24,534 nt of DNA from an uncultured Collinsella sp. (GTDB taxonomy: Bacteria > Actinomycetota > Coriobacteriia > Coriobacteriales > Coriobacteriaceae), in assembly GCA_900551555.1 (NCBI GenBank), contig URWC01000009.1, positions 1-24,534 of the forward strand, given 5' to 3'. Both the position numbers and the translations under genes were made by a program. Position 1 is the first letter of the stretch. Each line of letters begins with the position of its first letter. Shown here piece after piece: positions 23,148 through 24,534 of this stretch. The notes below the pieces were generated by a model. It saw nothing but the letters and a program-made list of their open reading frames with translations, was not told the DNA's origin and did no database searches.

Positions 23148-24173
23148 CTACTCGGCGTCGGCGAAGCCGTTGGGGTTGTGGCTCTGCCAGTTCCAGCTAT
23201 CGCGGCACATGTCCGCGATGTCGTACTGGGCCTTCCAGCCCATCATGCGCTCGGCCTTGGAGGCATCGCACCAGTTGGCAGCGATGTCGCCGGCGCGGCG
23301 CTCGCGGATCACGTAGGGCAGCTCCTTGCCACAAGCCTTGGAGAAGGCGGCGACGACCTCGAGTACCGAGGTGCCGGTGCCGGTGCCCAGGTTAAAGATC
23401 TCGACGCCGGTCTTGCCGTTCATCCAATTAAGGGCGGCAACGTGACCAGAGGCCAGATCGCACACGTGGATGTAGTCGCGCACGCCGGTGCCGTCCGGGG
23501 TGGGATAGTCGTTGCCAAAGACATGCACCTTTTCCAGCTTGCCCACGGCCACCTTGGCGATATAGGGCATGAGGTTATTGGGGATGCCGTTGGGGTCCTC
23601 GCCGATGAGGCCGGACTTGTGCGCACCAATGGGGTTGAAGTAGCGCAGCAGGGCCACGTTCAGGCTGGGGTCTGCCTTGCACACATCCTGCAGGATGCGC
23701 TCGGTGAACACCTTGGTCGTGCCGTAGGGGTTGGTGGTGGCACCGGTGGGGAAGTCCTCGGTGATGGGCACGCTGGCGGGGTCGCCATAGACGGTTGCGG
23801 AAGAGCTGAACACGAAGTTGTGGCAGTTGTGATGGCGCATCACGTCCAGAATGACCAGCGTGCAGTTGAGGTTGTTGTAATAGTATTCAATGGGCTTGGA
23901 AACACTCTCGCCCACGGCCTTGTAGGCTGCAAACTGGATCACAGCAGTAATGTCCGGGCACTCAGAGAAGATGTGCTCCACATCCTCGTGCTTGGTCATA
24001 TCTGCCTTGTAAAAGCGGAAGTCCTTGCCGGTGATCTGCTTGATGCGGTCCAGCACCACCGGAGATGCATTATAATAGTTATCTGCCACAACAACGTCGT
24101 AGCCAGCGTTCAGCAGTTCGATGCAGGTGTGGCTGCCGATATAACCGGCGCCGCCGGAAACCAAAATTGCCAT
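23148..24173 (-). CDS. galE: UDP-glucose 4-epimerase, 341 aa
   Basis: Interconverts UDP-galactose and UDP-glucose with bound NAD, in the Leloir pathway and cell-surface sugar supply. It is an extended SDR protein: GGAGYIG (7-13) is the NAD loop, SSSATVYG (123-130) holds the catalytic Ser, and Tyr150/Lys154 in PYGTTK are the catalytic pair. LRYFNPIGAH, GTGVRDYIHV and FNLGTGTGTSVLEVV are standard for GalE. The length is typical. ATG 24173 has AGAGAGG about 10 nt upstream. The codons of the N-terminal third look less GC-biased than those of neighbouring genes (for example AACTATTATAATGCATC), and the upstream DNA looks clostridial. Transfer or a chimeric join is therefore possible. Confidence 0.95.
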   Translation of the reverse strand: MAILVSGGAGYIGSHTCIELLNAGYDVVVADNYYNASPVVLDRIKQITGKDFRFYKADMTKHEDVEHIFSECPDITAVIQFAAYKAVGESVSKPIEYYYNNLNCTLVILDVMRHHNCHNFVFSSSATVYGDPASVPITEDFPTGATTNPYGTTKVFTERILQDVCKADPSLNVALLRYFNPIGAHKSGLIGEDPNGIPNNLMPYIAKVAVGKLEKVHVFGNDYPTPDGTGVRDYIHVCDLASGHVAALNWMNGKTGVEIFNLGTGTGTSVLEVVAAFSKACGKELPYVIRERRAGDIAANWCDASKAERMMGWKAQYDIADMCRDSWNWQSHNPNGFADAE

Positions 24174-24237
24174 AGCCTAGTACCTCTCTCACTCATTTAC
24201 ATTACAGTTGATGCCGGCATTCCCCGGCCTTGCCTAA

Positions 24238-24266
24238 AGAATACCGCTTTTATGGCTCAGAATCAA
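24238..24266 (-). promoter_or_regulatory. galE promoter
   Basis: On the minus strand TTGATT (24261-24266) and TATTCT (24238-24243) are 17 bp apart, about 65 bp before the galE start. Confidence 0.65.
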
Positions 24267-24389
24267 GGGATGCGTCTTCTATTTAGATGAATTTTTGTTG
24301 CATCTTTGTTTTTGAGATTTTGATTTAAAAACGTTTTTTGGCATTTTGTCATGGATAAAAGGCACGGTTTGTGCAAAACATAGAAATGG

Positions 24390-24534
24390 CGTGTCAGCAT
24401 CCTCGCCCTCTCAGGCGCTGACGCGCCAGCTCTCCCAAAGGGAGAGCCCTTGGCAAAACCGGGAACTTTGCGTGGACTGCCAAAGGCTCCCACTTTGAGG
24501 AAAGACTTCCCCCGGCGCGGGGAGAATCTGTCCC
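24390..24534. repeat. Ruminococcaceae-style intergenic palindrome cluster
   Basis: Contains GGCGC-TGAC-GCGCC (24414-24427) and CTCTCCC-AAA-GGGAGAG (24430-24446), followed by a TTGGCA...TGCCAAAGG pairing. The wording CAGCTCTCCCAAAGGGAGAG is familiar to me from intergenic repeats of Faecalibacterium-like genomes. No gene is seen in 24174-24534. Confidence 0.5.

Noticed and set aside
24263..24493. A 76-codon minus-strand frame upstream of galE
   Set aside because: It reads through the palindromic repeat cluster (KGSPFGRAGASAPERA-type text), a common spurious protein of repeat DNA.

Overview
The window looks like chromosomal DNA from a gut Coriobacteriia, most likely Collinsella or a close relative. 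This is an inference from high GC, codon usage, Tat-type lipoprotein export, gene content and dispersed palindromic repeats; no 16S gene is present. The last ~360 bases, and perhaps the 5' half of galE, look different and resemble Ruminococcaceae DNA.

Layout. 1-1909, minus strand: the start of a possible GntR-type regulator, a small conserved protein and a LacI-type repressor. 2093-3039, plus: a murB whose FAD-binding segment is replaced by a foreign ~135-base piece. 3040-5586: a structured repeat, then a promoter, a 14-codon leader peptide, an intrinsic terminator and cstA. 5692-7866: a lone protein with a JetD/DUF2220-like Toprim domain on a long disordered linker. 7867-8276: a second copy of the structured repeat, a tRNA-like remnant and tRNA-Gln. 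8315-10384, minus: a CwlM-like peptidoglycan-binding protein and a polyprenyl diphosphate synthase.

10498-24173 is an alpha-glucan utilisation region. An alpha-glucoside PTS permease fused to a HAD phosphatase (minus) is divergent from a TreR-like GntR regulator (plus). An ABC importer operon (binding protein, two permeases, ATPase; plus) follows. It converges on malQ-glgP (minus), and galE (minus) closes the region. Oligosaccharides would enter through the ABC importer or the PTS. MalQ would rearrange the chains, GlgP would release glucose-1-phosphate, and GalE would link UDP-glucose and UDP-galactose.

Five near-copies of the palindrome TTGTTTAAACAA lie at the PTS, gntR, ABC operon and malQ promoters. 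The motif is close to the TreR operator, so the local GntR protein probably controls all of them.

Most unusual items: the PTS-phosphatase fusion, the solitary JetD-like protein, a covarying ~80-nt repeat element in two inverted copies, a three-unit 80-bp-period palindrome array between convergent operons, the cstA leader, and the disrupted murB.
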